Shown: piece by piece, positions 1-7,774 of the stretch
Numbering within the stretch: the first letter of the stretch is position 1
How the letters are laid out: each line of letters opens with the position of its first letter
NCBI RefSeq assembly: GCF_004362195.1
Contig: NZ_SNWG01000001.1
Span: forward strand, 2,852,001-2,916,000
DNA: 64,000 nt
Direction: 5' to 3'
From: Microbacterium sp. BK668
GTDB taxonomy: Bacteria > Actinomycetota > Actinomycetes > Actinomycetales > Microbacteriaceae
Made by a program: the position numbers and the translations under genes
Notes under the pieces: generated by a model
Databases searched by the model: none
Told to the model about the DNA's origin: nothing
The model's input: the letters and a program-made list of their open reading frames with translations, nothing else

Positions 1-786
1 TCAGGATGCCGCGCGCGCGGCGTGCCGGCCGTCCTCCGAGGTGAGTGCGATGGGAAGTCCGAAGGCCTCCGTCAGATTCTCGGCCGTCAGCGTCTCGTCG
101 ATGGGCCCCGCCGCCACGACCTTGCCCTCTCGCAGCAGGAGGACGTGCGTGAAGCCGACGGGGATCTCCTCCACGTGGTGGGTGACCATGATCATGGCCG
201 GCGTCGTCGGGGCCTGAGCGTATCCGCCGAGCAGCGTCAGGAGCTCTTCGCGCGCCCCGAGGTCGAGGCTCGCGGTCGGCTCGTCGAGGAGCAGGAGCTC
301 GGGATCCGTCATGACCGCGCGTGCGATCTGCACCCGCTTCTGCTCGCCGTCCGACAGGGTGCCGAACGTGCGGTCGGCGAGGTGGTCGAGCTTCCACTCC
401 GCGAGCACGCGCAGCGCGCGGCGCTCGTCGATGTCCTCGTATGCCTCGTTCCACCGGCCGAGCACCGAGAAGGCGGCCGTCAGCACGACGTTGAGCACCG
501 TCTCCTCGGGGGGCACGCGCTTGGCCATCGCCGAGGAGGCGAAGCCGATGCGGGGACGCAGCTCGAAGACGTCGGTGCGCCCGAGGCGCTCGCCGAGGAT
601 CGTCACCACTCCGGCGGTGGGGTGCATGAGCGTGTCGGCCAGCTGCAGGAGCGTGGTCTTGCCGGCTCCGTTGGGCCCGAGGATGACCCAGCGCTCGTCA
701 TCGTCGACCGACCAGTCCAGGTGATCGACGATGTCCCTGGCGTTCCTGCGGACGACGACGTCGGAGAACTTCAGGACCTGCGGCAT
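1..786 (-). CDS. ABC transporter ATP-binding protein
   Basis: Single ABC ATPase domain of 261 residues, complete: the stop is the first three bases of the window. Walker A GPNGAGKTT is at residues 37-45, followed by a variant signature LSDGEQKR, Walker B LLLLDEPT and an H-loop VTHH. The D and E in the signature (LSDGE rather than LSGGQ) place it with stand-alone ATPases of the YlmA/ModF kind. No permease lies beside it, so the substrate is unknown. The ATG is preceded by TAGGCT six bases upstream, which suggests a leaderless mRNA. Its promoter overlaps the stop codon of the upstream glgA gene. The family call is firm; the role is not. Confidence 0.85.
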   Translation of the reverse strand: MPQVLKFSDVVVRRNARDIVDHLDWSVDDDERWVILGPNGAGKTTLLQLADTLMHPTAGVVTILGERLGRTDVFELRPRIGFASSAMAKRVPPEETVLNVVLTAAFSVLGRWNEAYEDIDERRALRVLAEWKLDHLADRTFGTLSDGEQKRVQIARAVMTDPELLLLDEPTASLDLGAREELLTLLGGYAQAPTTPAMIMVTHHVEEIPVGFTHVLLLREGKVVAAGPIDETLTAENLTEAFGLPIALTSEDGRHAARAAS

Positions 787-792
787 GCCGCC

Positions 793-798
793 AGCCTA
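793..798 (-). promoter_or_regulatory. -10 box TAGGCT for the ABC ATPase gene
   Basis: Read on the minus strand, TAGGCT ends six bases before the ATG at 786, the spacing expected when transcription starts on the start codon. The last three bases of this box (796-798) are also the TAG stop codon of glgA. No clear -35 element is visible. Confidence 0.45.
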
Positions 799-1989
799 TC
801 GGCCCGCGCCGCTCACCTCTTCGTACAGGGCCTGGGTCGTCTCGGCGATCCGGGCCCAGCTGAAGTCGTTCGCGGCACGCTCCCGGCCCGCGCGCCCGTA
901 CGCGGCAGCACGCTCGGGATCGGACACCACCTCGGTCAGGACGCGGGCCAGATCGTCGACGAATCTCTCGGGATCCGTCGGCGTTCCGGTGCCGTCCTGC
1001 ACCTGCTCGATCGGTACGAGGCGTCCGGTGACCCCGTCGGCGACGACCTCGGGGATGCCTCCCGTCGCCGTCCCGACGACGGCGGCGCCGCACGCCATCG
1101 CCTCGAGGTTCACGATGCCGAGCGGCTCGTACACCGACGGGCACACGAACGTCGTCGCCGCACCGAGGAGCGTGCACAGCTCATGGCGCGACAGCAGCCG
1201 GTCGAGCCACACCACCCCCTCGCGGGTCTCCTGCAGGCCCTTCACCAGGCCCTCGACCTCGGTCATGATCTGCGGAGTGTCCGGGGCTCCCGCGCAGAGC
1301 ACCAGCTGCACGTCCGGCGGCAGCTTCTCGGCGGCGCGGAGCAGATACGGCAGGCCCTTCTGACGTGTGATCCGGCCGACGAAGACGATCGACGGCTTGG
1401 ACGCGTCGACGCCGAGCTGAGCGAGCAGGTCGGGGTCTTCGACGGGATGCCACGCCTCGACGTCGATCCCGTTGTAGATGACCCGCACCTTCTCCGGATC
1501 GAGCGACGGATAGCTGCGCAGGATGTCGGCGCGCATCCCCTCGCTCACCGCCACGATCGCGGCCGCGCCCTCGTAGGCGGTCTTCTCGATGTAGCTCGAC
1601 ACGGCGTACCCGCCGCCCAGCTGCTCGGCCTTCCACGGCCGCAGGGGCTCCAGGCTGTGCGCCGTGACGATGTGCGGGATGCCGTGGAGCAGCGATGCGA
1701 GGTGCCCCGCGAAGTTCGCGTACCAGGTGTGCGAATGCACGACGTCGGCTCCCGCGACATCCGTCACGATCTCCAGATCCGTCCCGAGGGTCTGAAGCGC
1801 CGCATTCGCGAGGGACAGCTCGGCGGGGACTCCGTACGACGTCGTGTCGGCTTCGTCGCGCTCTCCTCCGAACGCGCGCACCTGCACCTCGATCGACTCC
1901 CGGAGGGCCTTCACGAGCTCCGTCACATGGACGCCGGCGCCGCCGTAGATCTCGGGCGGGTACTCCTTCGTGACGATGTCGACGCGCAT
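796..1989 (-). CDS. glgA: Glycogen synthase / alpha-maltose-1-phosphate synthase (GT4)
   Basis: A 397-residue glycosyltransferase of family GT4. The N-terminus has KEYPPEIYGGAGVH (nucleotide-sugar loop), followed by HSHTWY and, near residues 310-325, the EPLG...E retaining-transferase motif. Its length matches mycobacterial Rv1212c (387 residues), which was renamed GlgM because it makes maltose-1-phosphate from ADP-glucose; the GlgM function is therefore equally likely. The ATG at 1989 was chosen because the family begins MRVDIVTKEYPP; a longer in-frame start at 2046 would add 19 unrelated residues. It is divergent from glgC, which makes its ADP-glucose donor. No glgE or glgB is in the window. 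Confidence 0.93.
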   Translation of the reverse strand: MRVDIVTKEYPPEIYGGAGVHVTELVKALRESIEVQVRAFGGERDEADTTSYGVPAELSLANAALQTLGTDLEIVTDVAGADVVHSHTWYANFAGHLASLLHGIPHIVTAHSLEPLRPWKAEQLGGGYAVSSYIEKTAYEGAAAIVAVSEGMRADILRSYPSLDPEKVRVIYNGIDVEAWHPVEDPDLLAQLGVDASKPSIVFVGRITRQKGLPYLLRAAEKLPPDVQLVLCAGAPDTPQIMTEVEGLVKGLQETREGVVWLDRLLSRHELCTLLGAATTFVCPSVYEPLGIVNLEAMACGAAVVGTATGGIPEVVADGVTGRLVPIEQVQDGTGTPTDPERFVDDLARVLTEVVSDPERAAAYGRAGRERAANDFSWARIAETTQALYEEVSGAGR

Positions 1990-2066
1990 GCCACGAAACC
2001 TAGTACACGTGACGCGCCGCGGTACAGCGCTACCCGGGCCGCGCACAGGGCCCTAGGGTGGGTGCC
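1990..2066. promoter_or_regulatory. Divergent glgA/glgC promoter region
   Basis: The 77-bp gap holds two back-to-back -10 boxes. On the minus strand TAGGTT (1997-2002) is 7 nt before the glgA ATG; on the plus strand TAGGGT (2054-2059) is 7 nt before the glgC ATG at 2067. Neither start has a good Shine-Dalgarno sequence, so both mRNAs are probably leaderless. Confidence 0.5.
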
Positions 2067-3311
2067 ATGCCAGCAGCCCCGAAGGTGTTCGGAATCATCC
2101 TCGCCGGTGGCGAGGGGAAGCGATTGATGCCCCTGACGGCTGACCGGGCGAAACCCGCTGTGCCGTTCGGCGGGCAGTACCGCCTCATCGACTTCGCGAT
2201 CTCGAACCTCATCAACTCCGGCCTGCGCCAGATCGTCGTCCTGACGCAGTACAAGTCGCACAGCCTCGACCGCCACATCTCGCAGACGTGGCGCATGTCG
2301 GCGCTGCTCGACTCCTACGTCGCGTCGGTGCCCGCGCAGCAGCGTCTGGGCAAGCGGTGGTTCTCGGGCTCGGCCGACGCGATCCTGCAGAGTCTCAACC
2401 TCATCAACGACGAGAAGCCCGACATCGTCGTGGTGATCGGCGCGGACCACGTCTACCGCATGGACTTCCGCCAGATGCTCGCGGCGCACATCGAGTCCGG
2501 CGCGCAGGCGACGGTCGCCGGCATCCGTCAGCCGATCGGGCTCGCCAACCAGTTCGGCGTCATCGACGTCGCACAGGACGACGGCGTCCGCATCAACCAG
2601 TTCCTCGAGAAGCCGCAGAACCCCACCGGCCTGGTCGACTCGCCCCACGAGGTGCTCGCCTCGATGGGCAACTACATCTTCGATGCGGACGCGCTCATCG
2701 ACGCCGTCGAGGCCGACGGCGAGCTGCCCACGTCCAACCACGACATGGGCGGCGACATCGTGCCCTACTTCGTCGGTCGCGGCGAGGCCGGCGTCTACGA
2801 CATGAACCGCAACGACGTGCCGGGCTCGACCGACCGCGACCGGTACTACTGGCGCGACGTGGGAACCATCGAGTCGTTCTTCGACGCTCACCAGGACCTC
2901 ATCTCGACCCTGCCGATCTTCAACCTGTACAACATGCAGTGGCCTATCCATTCGCAGACGGTCAACTCGCCGCCGGCGAAGTTCGTGCGCGACTCCGTCG
3001 GCCGTATGGGCAACGCGATCGATTCCGTCGTGTCGCTCGGATCCGTGCTGTCGGGAACCCACCTCGAGCGCAGCGTCGTCGGACCGTGGACGCTGTCGGG
3101 AGGCGGCGCGACGATCACCGACTCGGTGCTCTTCGACCACGTCCAGGTCGGTGCCGGTGCCCGCGTGCACCGGGCGATCCTGGACAAGAACGTCATCCTC
3201 GCCGACGGCGCCACCGTCGGCGTCGATCGGGAGCGCGACCTGTCGCGCGGGTTCACCGTCACCGACAGCGGCATCACGGTGGTCGGCAAGGGCGTCTTCA
3301 TCGACCGCTGA
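2067..3311 (+). CDS. glgC: Glucose-1-phosphate adenylyltransferase
   Basis: Makes ADP-glucose from glucose-1-phosphate and ATP, the committed step of glycogen and maltosyl-phosphate synthesis. The 414-residue protein starts with the pyrophosphorylase loop [14 protein letters not shown] and AKPAVPFGG, has the DFAISN and [10 protein letters not shown] segments, and ends in a left-handed beta-helix-like region carrying the hexapeptide-type repeats expected for GlgC. The length is normal for actinobacterial GlgC. ATG 2067 is preferred over an in-frame GTG at 2058 because of the TAGGGT box 7 nt upstream. It is divergent from glgA. High confidence. Confidence 0.96.
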   Translation: MPAAPKVFGIILAGGEGKRLMPLTADRAKPAVPFGGQYRLIDFAISNLINSGLRQIVVLTQYKSHSLDRHISQTWRMSALLDSYVASVPAQQRLGKRWFSGSADAILQSLNLINDEKPDIVVVIGADHVYRMDFRQMLAAHIESGAQATVAGIRQPIGLANQFGVIDVAQDDGVRINQFLEKPQNPTGLVDSPHEVLASMGNYIFDADALIDAVEADGELPTSNHDMGGDIVPYFVGRGEAGVYDMNRNDVPGSTDRDRYYWRDVGTIESFFDAHQDLISTLPIFNLYNMQWPIHSQTVNSPPAKFVRDSVGRMGNAIDSVVSLGSVLSGTHLERSVVGPWTLSGGGATITDSVLFDHVQVGAGARVHRAILDKNVILADGATVGVDRERDLSRGFTVTDSGITVVGKGVFIDR

Positions 3312-3352
3312 CCGGACGGAGGATGCCGCGGCCCGCCGCTACGGTGGAAGGC

Positions 3353-3994
3353 GTGCCCGCGACATCCGCCCGCTTCCTCGTCGTGCTCGACGCCGACTCG
3401 ACCCTCATCCGCAACGAGGTCATCGAGCTGATCGCCGACGAGGCGGGTCGCGGCGCGGAGGTCGCGGCGGCCACCGAGGCGGCGATGCGCGGGGAGGTGG
3501 ACTTCGCCGCCAGCCTGCGCTCGCGTGTCGAGGCGCTGCGCGGAGTGCCGGTGTCGGCCTTCGCGCACGTGCTGTCGCGCATCGAGCCCACCCCGGGAGT
3601 CCGCGAGCTCATCGAGGCGGTCCACCGGCGCGGCGGCCGGGTCGGCGTCGTCTCGGGGGGCTTCCACGAGATCCTCGACACGGTCGCGCCCGAGCTGGGC
3701 GCCGATGTATGGCGGGCCAACCGGCTCGCCGTCGTCGACGACCGCCTCTCGGGGCAGGTGGACGGAGAGATCGTGGACGCCGAGGGCAAGGCCGTCGCGC
3801 TGAGCGGCTGGGCGCACGAGAGCGGCGTCGCCCTCTCGCGCACGATCGCGATCGGCGACGGGGCCAACGACCTGCGGATGATGGCCGTCGCCGGCCTCGG
3901 CATCGCCTTCAACGCCAAGCCGGCGGTGCGCGGGCGGGCGGACGTGGTCGTGGAACCGGTCGACCTGCGCGAGGTGATCCCCCTCCTCCCCTGA
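3353..3994 (+). CDS. serB: Phosphoserine phosphatase (HAD family)
   Basis: Last step of serine synthesis: dephosphorylates phosphoserine in the cytoplasm. The 213-residue protein consists only of the HAD catalytic domain, with no ACT regulatory domain. The nucleophile motif DADST is at residues 13-17, VVSGG is motif II, and GDGANDL is the metal-binding motif near the C-terminus. GTG 3353 was chosen because TACGGT (3340-3345) lies 7 nt upstream, a leaderless arrangement, and a GGAAG is also close. An in-frame ATG at 3323 would add ten residues. It follows glgC by 41 nt. Confidence 0.9.
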   Translation: MPATSARFLVVLDADSTLIRNEVIELIADEAGRGAEVAAATEAAMRGEVDFAASLRSRVEALRGVPVSAFAHVLSRIEPTPGVRELIEAVHRRGGRVGVVSGGFHEILDTVAPELGADVWRANRLAVVDDRLSGQVDGEIVDAEGKAVALSGWAHESGVALSRTIAIGDGANDLRMMAVAGLGIAFNAKPAVRGRADVVVEPVDLREVIPLLP

Positions 3995-4026
3995 CGCATG
4001 TCGCAGGGCCGTTGTACGTTCGCGAA

Positions 4027-4722
4027 ATGGACATCATTCTGGTTCCCGGACTCTGGCTCGACGCATCCTCGTGGGACGGCGTCGCCCCCGCCCTCGAAGC
4101 CGCGGGCCACCGCGTGCATCCGCTCACGATGCCGGGCGTCGGCGGCCCCGCAGCGGAGACGGCGGAGATCGGGATCGGCGACTGGGTCGACGCGGTGGCG
4201 GAGCGCATCGACCGCATCGGCGGGCCGGTCGTCCTCGTCGGGCACTCCGGCGGCGGCAACGTCGTGTGGGGCGCGGCCGGCGCCCGCCCCGACCGCGTGG
4301 CCCGCGTCATCCTCCTCGACACGATCGTGCCGAATGACGGCGGATCGATCTGGGAGTTCCCGATCGTCGACGGCGTCGTGCCCTTCCCGGGCTGGGACTC
4401 CTTCGAGGAGGAGGAGGTCGGCGATCTCGACGATCAGACGAGGGCGGATGCCTCGGCCCGTGTGAAGTCGGTGCCGGCGCGCATCCCGACCGACCCCGTC
4501 AGCCTCGGCGACGAGAGACGCCGCAGCGTTCCCGTGACGATGCTGACCGGCACGATGCCCGCATCGCAGGTGCGCGGGGTCCTCGCCGACCCGCCGGCCT
4601 GGGCAACCGAGCTCGCCGCTATCGAGGATCTCGAGGTGGTCGATCTGCACTCCGGGCACTGGCCGCAGTTCTCGAAGCCGGACGAGGTCGCGGCCGCGAT
4701 CCTCACGGCGGTCGGCCGCTGA
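4027..4722 (+). CDS. Alpha/beta-fold hydrolase
   Basis: A 231-residue single-domain alpha/beta hydrolase. The nucleophile elbow is GHSGG with Ser74. The oxyanion region is VPGLWLDASSW near the N-terminus, and the likely catalytic His is in LHSGHWPQFS near the C-terminus. The length and the SGHWPQFS ending resemble the small EstA/salicylate-esterase-like group of actinobacterial hydrolases. The substrate cannot be read from sequence. It has its own probable promoter: TACGTT (4015-4020) six bases before the ATG. It is convergent with the reductase gene downstream. Confidence 0.85.
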   Translation: MDIILVPGLWLDASSWDGVAPALEAAGHRVHPLTMPGVGGPAAETAEIGIGDWVDAVAERIDRIGGPVVLVGHSGGGNVVWGAAGARPDRVARVILLDTIVPNDGGSIWEFPIVDGVVPFPGWDSFEEEEVGDLDDQTRADASARVKSVPARIPTDPVSLGDERRRSVPVTMLTGTMPASQVRGVLADPPAWATELAAIEDLEVVDLHSGHWPQFSKPDEVAAAILTAVGR

Positions 4723-4747
4723 GCGGGGAGGCGGTGGTCGCGGCGGA

Positions 4748-5458
4748 TCAGTGCCCCATGCCGAGGCCGCCGTCGACCGGGATCACGGCGCCCGAGATGT
4801 AGGCCGCATCGTCCGACGCGAGCCAGGCGACGACCCCGGCGACCTCGGCGGGCGTCGCGAAGCGGCCCACCGGGATGTTGCTCTTGTACTCGGCCTGCGT
4901 CTCGTCGGGCAGCGCCGCCGTCATGTCGGTCTCGATGAAGCCCGGCGCGACGACGTTCGCGGTGATGCCACGGCCGCCGAGCTCCCTCGTGAGCGAGCGC
5001 GCGAAGCCGACCAGCCCCGCCTTCGACGACGCGTAGTTGATCTGACCGGGCGAGCCGTAGAGCCCCACGACGCTGGAGATGAGGATGACGCGGCCCCACT
5101 TCGCGCGGAGCATCCCCTTCGACGCGCGCTTGACGACGCGGAACGCCCCGCCGAGGTTGGTGCCCACGACGGAGTCGAAGTCGTCCTCGGTCATGCGCAG
5201 GAGCAGAGTGTCCTTCGTGACGCCGGCGTTGGCCACGACGATGCCGACCGGGCCGAGGGTGGCCTCCACCTCGGTGAATGCCGCATCGACGGCCGCGGCA
5301 TCCGTCACGTCCGCGCGCACGGTGAGCGTGCCCTCGGGACCCTCGCCCGACCGCGCGGTCACGGCGACCTTGTACCCCTCCGCGACGAAGCGCTCGGCGA
5401 TGGCGCGGCCGATGCCGCGGTTGCCGCCGGTGACGAGGACGACGCGATCAGTGGACAT
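4748..5458 (-). CDS. fabG: 3-oxoacyl-ACP reductase-like SDR (FabG/MabA type)
   Basis: Classical short-chain dehydrogenase of 236 residues. TGGNRGIG at residues 10-17 binds NADP(H); NAG, a catalytic Ser in LISSVVG and the YASSK catalytic pair follow; GGLGMGH is at the C-terminus. The close match to the mycobacterial MabA layout (GNRGIGRAIA, GLYGSPGQINYASSK) supports 3-ketoacyl-ACP reduction in fatty-acid elongation. The ATG at 5458 has GGAGG a few bases upstream, and a -10 box TAGGCT lies at 5494-5499. Paralogous SDRs are common, so the exact substrate carries some doubt. Confidence 0.85.
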   Translation of the reverse strand: MSTDRVVLVTGGNRGIGRAIAERFVAEGYKVAVTARSGEGPEGTLTVRADVTDAAAVDAAFTEVEATLGPVGIVVANAGVTKDTLLLRMTEDDFDSVVGTNLGGAFRVVKRASKGMLRAKWGRVILISSVVGLYGSPGQINYASSKAGLVGFARSLTRELGGRGITANVVAPGFIETDMTAALPDETQAEYKSNIPVGRFATPAEVAGVVAWLASDDAAYISGAVIPVDGGLGMGH

Positions 5459-5566
5459 GCTTCCTCCGGAAGGTGACGGCGGTGGTCCGGACCAGCCTAG
5501 CGGCGGGTTTGACAGGCCTCCGCTGCGCTGGGACGCTGGGAGCGCAGGCGAGGAAGGGGACCGATC
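5459..5566. promoter_or_regulatory. Divergent promoter region, fabG and DUF4190 gene
   Basis: On the minus strand TAGGCT (5494-5499) is the likely fabG -10. On the plus strand TTGACA (5509-5514), 17 bp and GACGCT (5532-5537) form a plausible promoter for the gene at 5567, which also has the Shine-Dalgarno sequence AGGAAGGGGA. Confidence 0.45.
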
Positions 5567-6211
5567 ATGAGCGATGCACGCAGCGACGGGGCACGCGACG
5601 ACGGGGCTTCGTCGCGTGCGGACGACCAGCCGACCACTCCTCTGGACCCCGCTCCCCCCGCTCCCCCCGCATACGGCCAGCAGCCGCAGCCTCGGTACGG
5701 GGAGCCCGGCTACGGACAGCAGCAGCCACCGGCCTACGGACAGCAGCAGCCACCGGCCTACGGCGCGCAGCCCCCAGCCTACGGACAGCAGCCAGCGGCC
5801 TACGGACAGCAGCAGCCTCCCGCGTACGGACAGTACGGCGCCCCATCCGGCTACGGGCAGCAGCCTCCCTACGGCCAGAGCTCGGCTGCATACGCGCCGC
5901 CGCAGTACACGCCGGCGCCCGCATACGGCTCCTACTCCGCCGCCAAGACCAACGGCCTTGCGATCGTCTCGCTGATCTCGTCGCTCGTCGGGATCTTCAT
6001 CATCCCGTTCATCGGCTCGATCGTGGGCGTCATCACCGGCCACATGGCGCTCGGGCAGATCAAGCGCACGGGCGAGAACGGCCGGGGCATGGCCCTCGCT
6101 GGAACGATCGTCGGCTATGTCGGCATCGCCTTCGCGATCCTCGGGATCATCCTGTTCTTCGTGTGGGTCAGCTGGTTCACCGCGAACGCCGGCAACTTCC
6201 AGACGTCGTAG
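5567..6211 (+). CDS. DUF4190 membrane protein with PYGQ-rich N-terminus
   Basis: A 214-residue protein. About 125 N-terminal residues are disordered and made of AYGQQQPP-type repeats, with exact 24-bp DNA repeats near 5716-5763. The rest is a DUF4190 domain with two hydrophobic segments, near residues 130-165 and 175-200, and a GHMALGQIKRTGENGRGMALAG loop between them. Similar actinobacterial membrane proteins with Gln/Tyr/Pro-rich cytoplasmic tails are common; the function is unknown. A good Shine-Dalgarno sequence supports the ATG. Confidence 0.85.
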   Translation: MSDARSDGARDDGASSRADDQPTTPLDPAPPAPPAYGQQPQPRYGEPGYGQQQPPAYGQQQPPAYGAQPPAYGQQPAAYGQQQPPAYGQYGAPSGYGQQPPYGQSSAAYAPPQYTPAPAYGSYSAAKTNGLAIVSLISSLVGIFIIPFIGSIVGVITGHMALGQIKRTGENGRGMALAGTIVGYVGIAFAILGIILFFVWVSWFTANAGNFQTS

Positions 6212-6267
6212 ATCCGATGGCCGGAGCAGGAGCCCGTGCCCTGCACGCGGCGTACCCTGGAACCATC

Positions 6268-6687
6268 GTGAAGAACTCCGGCGGACCCCAGTCCGCGACG
6301 TCGCTTCCGCGGGCGCCGCGTGATGCGGTGGGCGCGCGTTCGACACGGTATCTGATCACGATGGGGATCCGCGTGGCGTGCTTCATCCTCATGGTGGTGG
6401 TCACCCCGTACAGCTGGTACACGTGGATCTTCGCCGCGGGCGCCGTCTTCCTCCCGTACATCGCGGTGGTGGGCGCCAACGTCGGGGAGGACACCAGGAG
6501 CCCGGCGATCGAAGCGCCGGAGCGTGCGCTGCCTTCGGCTCCCACGGCCGCCGCGCCGCCGGCGGAGGGGCCCCGGATCATCCGGCTCGAGGAGCAGCGC
6601 CCGCTCGCCCCTACCGAGCGCGACGCCGGGGCGCGGCATCCGTCCGCTCCGGCGGATCCGGACGCGGAGCGAGGCAGCTCGGCATGA
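6268..6687 (+). CDS. DUF3099 membrane protein
   Basis: A 139-residue protein with two membrane segments at about residues 30-75 (RVACFILMVVV and TWIFAAGAVFLPYIAVV), typical of DUF3099, and a Pro/Ala-rich charged tail. GTG 6268 is preceded by TACCCT at 6253-6258, suggesting a leaderless mRNA. It overlaps the next gene by ATGA, and the run DUF3099, small zinc-binding-like protein, SURF1 looks like one transcript. The biochemical function is unknown. Confidence 0.8.
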   Translation: MKNSGGPQSATSLPRAPRDAVGARSTRYLITMGIRVACFILMVVVTPYSWYTWIFAAGAVFLPYIAVVGANVGEDTRSPAIEAPERALPSAPTAAAPPAEGPRIIRLEEQRPLAPTERDAGARHPSAPADPDAERGSSA

Positions 6688-6902
6688 GCAGGCACGCAGA
6701 GCCCGCGGTGTGCTCGCGGGCGGGATGCCGCGCGGCCGCGACCTGGCGGATCGACTGGCGGAACCCCAGGATCCACTCCCCCGACCGGCGCAAGACGTGG
6801 GTCGCGTGCGACGAGCATCGCGACTACCTGCGGGACTTCCTCGCGACGCGGGACTTCCCCGTCACGGTGGAGCCCCTGCAGCCGGCGGGAGAACCGGCGT
6901 GA
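6684..6902 (+). CDS. Small conserved Cys/His protein, function unknown
   Basis: A 72-residue protein with Cys10, Cys15, Cys42 and His45 (CSRAGC and CDEH), a pattern that could hold a zinc ion. It begins MSRHAEP, overlaps the DUF3099 stop by ATGA and the next gene start by GTGA, so translation is coupled on both sides. I recognise it only as a short actinobacterial hypothetical that accompanies DUF3099 and SURF1 genes. Confidence 0.7.
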   Translation: MSRHAEPAVCSRAGCRAAATWRIDWRNPRIHSPDRRKTWVACDEHRDYLRDFLATRDFPVTVEPLQPAGEPA

Positions 6903-7765
6903 GCGCTCGCGCGTCGAGGAAGGATGCCCCTGCCGCCGTCCGCTGGACGGTGTACGTGGCGGTGGCCGTCGTGTTCGCGATCGCGTGCGCCTTCCTGTCC
7001 AACTGGCAGTTCGCGCGCAACGCGCAGCGCTCGGAGCAGCTCGCGCTCGTCGCCGCCAACTACGACGCCGACCCGGTCCCCCTGGCCGACGTCATCCCGG
7101 CAGGTGGTGCTCTGCAGCCGGGCGACGAGTGGACGCCCGTGACGCTCACGGGCACCTATCTCACCGACGAGGAGCTGCTCGTGCGCAACCGCGCCCACGG
7201 CGGATCGGCCGCGTACGAGGTGCTGGTGCCCTTCCGTACGGACGACGGGCGCGTCGTGCTCGTCGACCGCGGATGGGTGCCGCCGGGCGAGCAGCAGAAC
7301 GAACCCGACGTCGTTCCGGCGGCGCCGCAGGGCGAGACGACCGTCGTCGTCCGGCTGCGGCCCGGCGAGCCCCTTCCGGCCTCGGGGCGCACCGCCCCCG
7401 CGGGCCAGCTGCCGACGATCCACCTCCCCACCGTCGCCGGGCTCCTCGGAGCCGCGACGGCAGACGCGCTCGAGCAGAGCGCCTACGGCGTGATGGCGTC
7501 CGAAGACCCGGCGCCGGCCACGCGCCCGCAGGCGATCGACGCGCCGTCGGACGATCCCGGCCCGCACCTCTCCTACGCCGTGCAGTGGATCCTCTTCGCC
7601 ATCATGGGATTCATCTTCATCGGCTACGTCATCCGGACCGAGCGCGCGCACCGGCGCGAGGAAGCCGAAGCGGCACGGACAGGTCGTGCCCCGGCGCGCG
7701 CCAAGAGACGGCGGGATGCCGATGCCGACGCCGAGGACGCGCTTATCGACACGGCGGGCCGCTGA
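6899..7765 (+). CDS. SURF1 family cytochrome oxidase assembly protein
   Basis: A 288-residue membrane protein with the SURF1 layout: an N-terminal transmembrane helix (about residues 17-37) ending in SNWQFARNAQR, a large extracytoplasmic domain containing VLVDRGWVPP, and a C-terminal helix (about 222-243) after SYAVQWILFA. SURF1 assists heme a insertion into aa3 oxidase, which agrees with heme A and heme O synthesis genes near 52-56 kb. The start is GTG, overlapping the upstream stop. The basic C-terminal tail (RAPARAKRRR) is cytoplasmic. Confidence 0.9.
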   Translation: MSARASRKDAPAAVRWTVYVAVAVVFAIACAFLSNWQFARNAQRSEQLALVAANYDADPVPLADVIPAGGALQPGDEWTPVTLTGTYLTDEELLVRNRAHGGSAAYEVLVPFRTDDGRVVLVDRGWVPPGEQQNEPDVVPAAPQGETTVVVRLRPGEPLPASGRTAPAGQLPTIHLPTVAGLLGAATADALEQSAYGVMASEDPAPATRPQAIDAPSDDPGPHLSYAVQWILFAIMGFIFIGYVIRTERAHRREEAEAARTGRAPARAKRRRDADADAEDALIDTAGR

Positions 7766-7774
7766 GCGCGCGGC

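Noticed and set aside
22..2127. Plus-strand open frame of about 700 codons over the ABC ATPase and glgA
   Set aside because: Shadow of two firmly identified genes with normal actinobacterial codon use.
5716..5763. CRISPR-like array
   Set aside because: The repeats are in-frame coding units without spacers.
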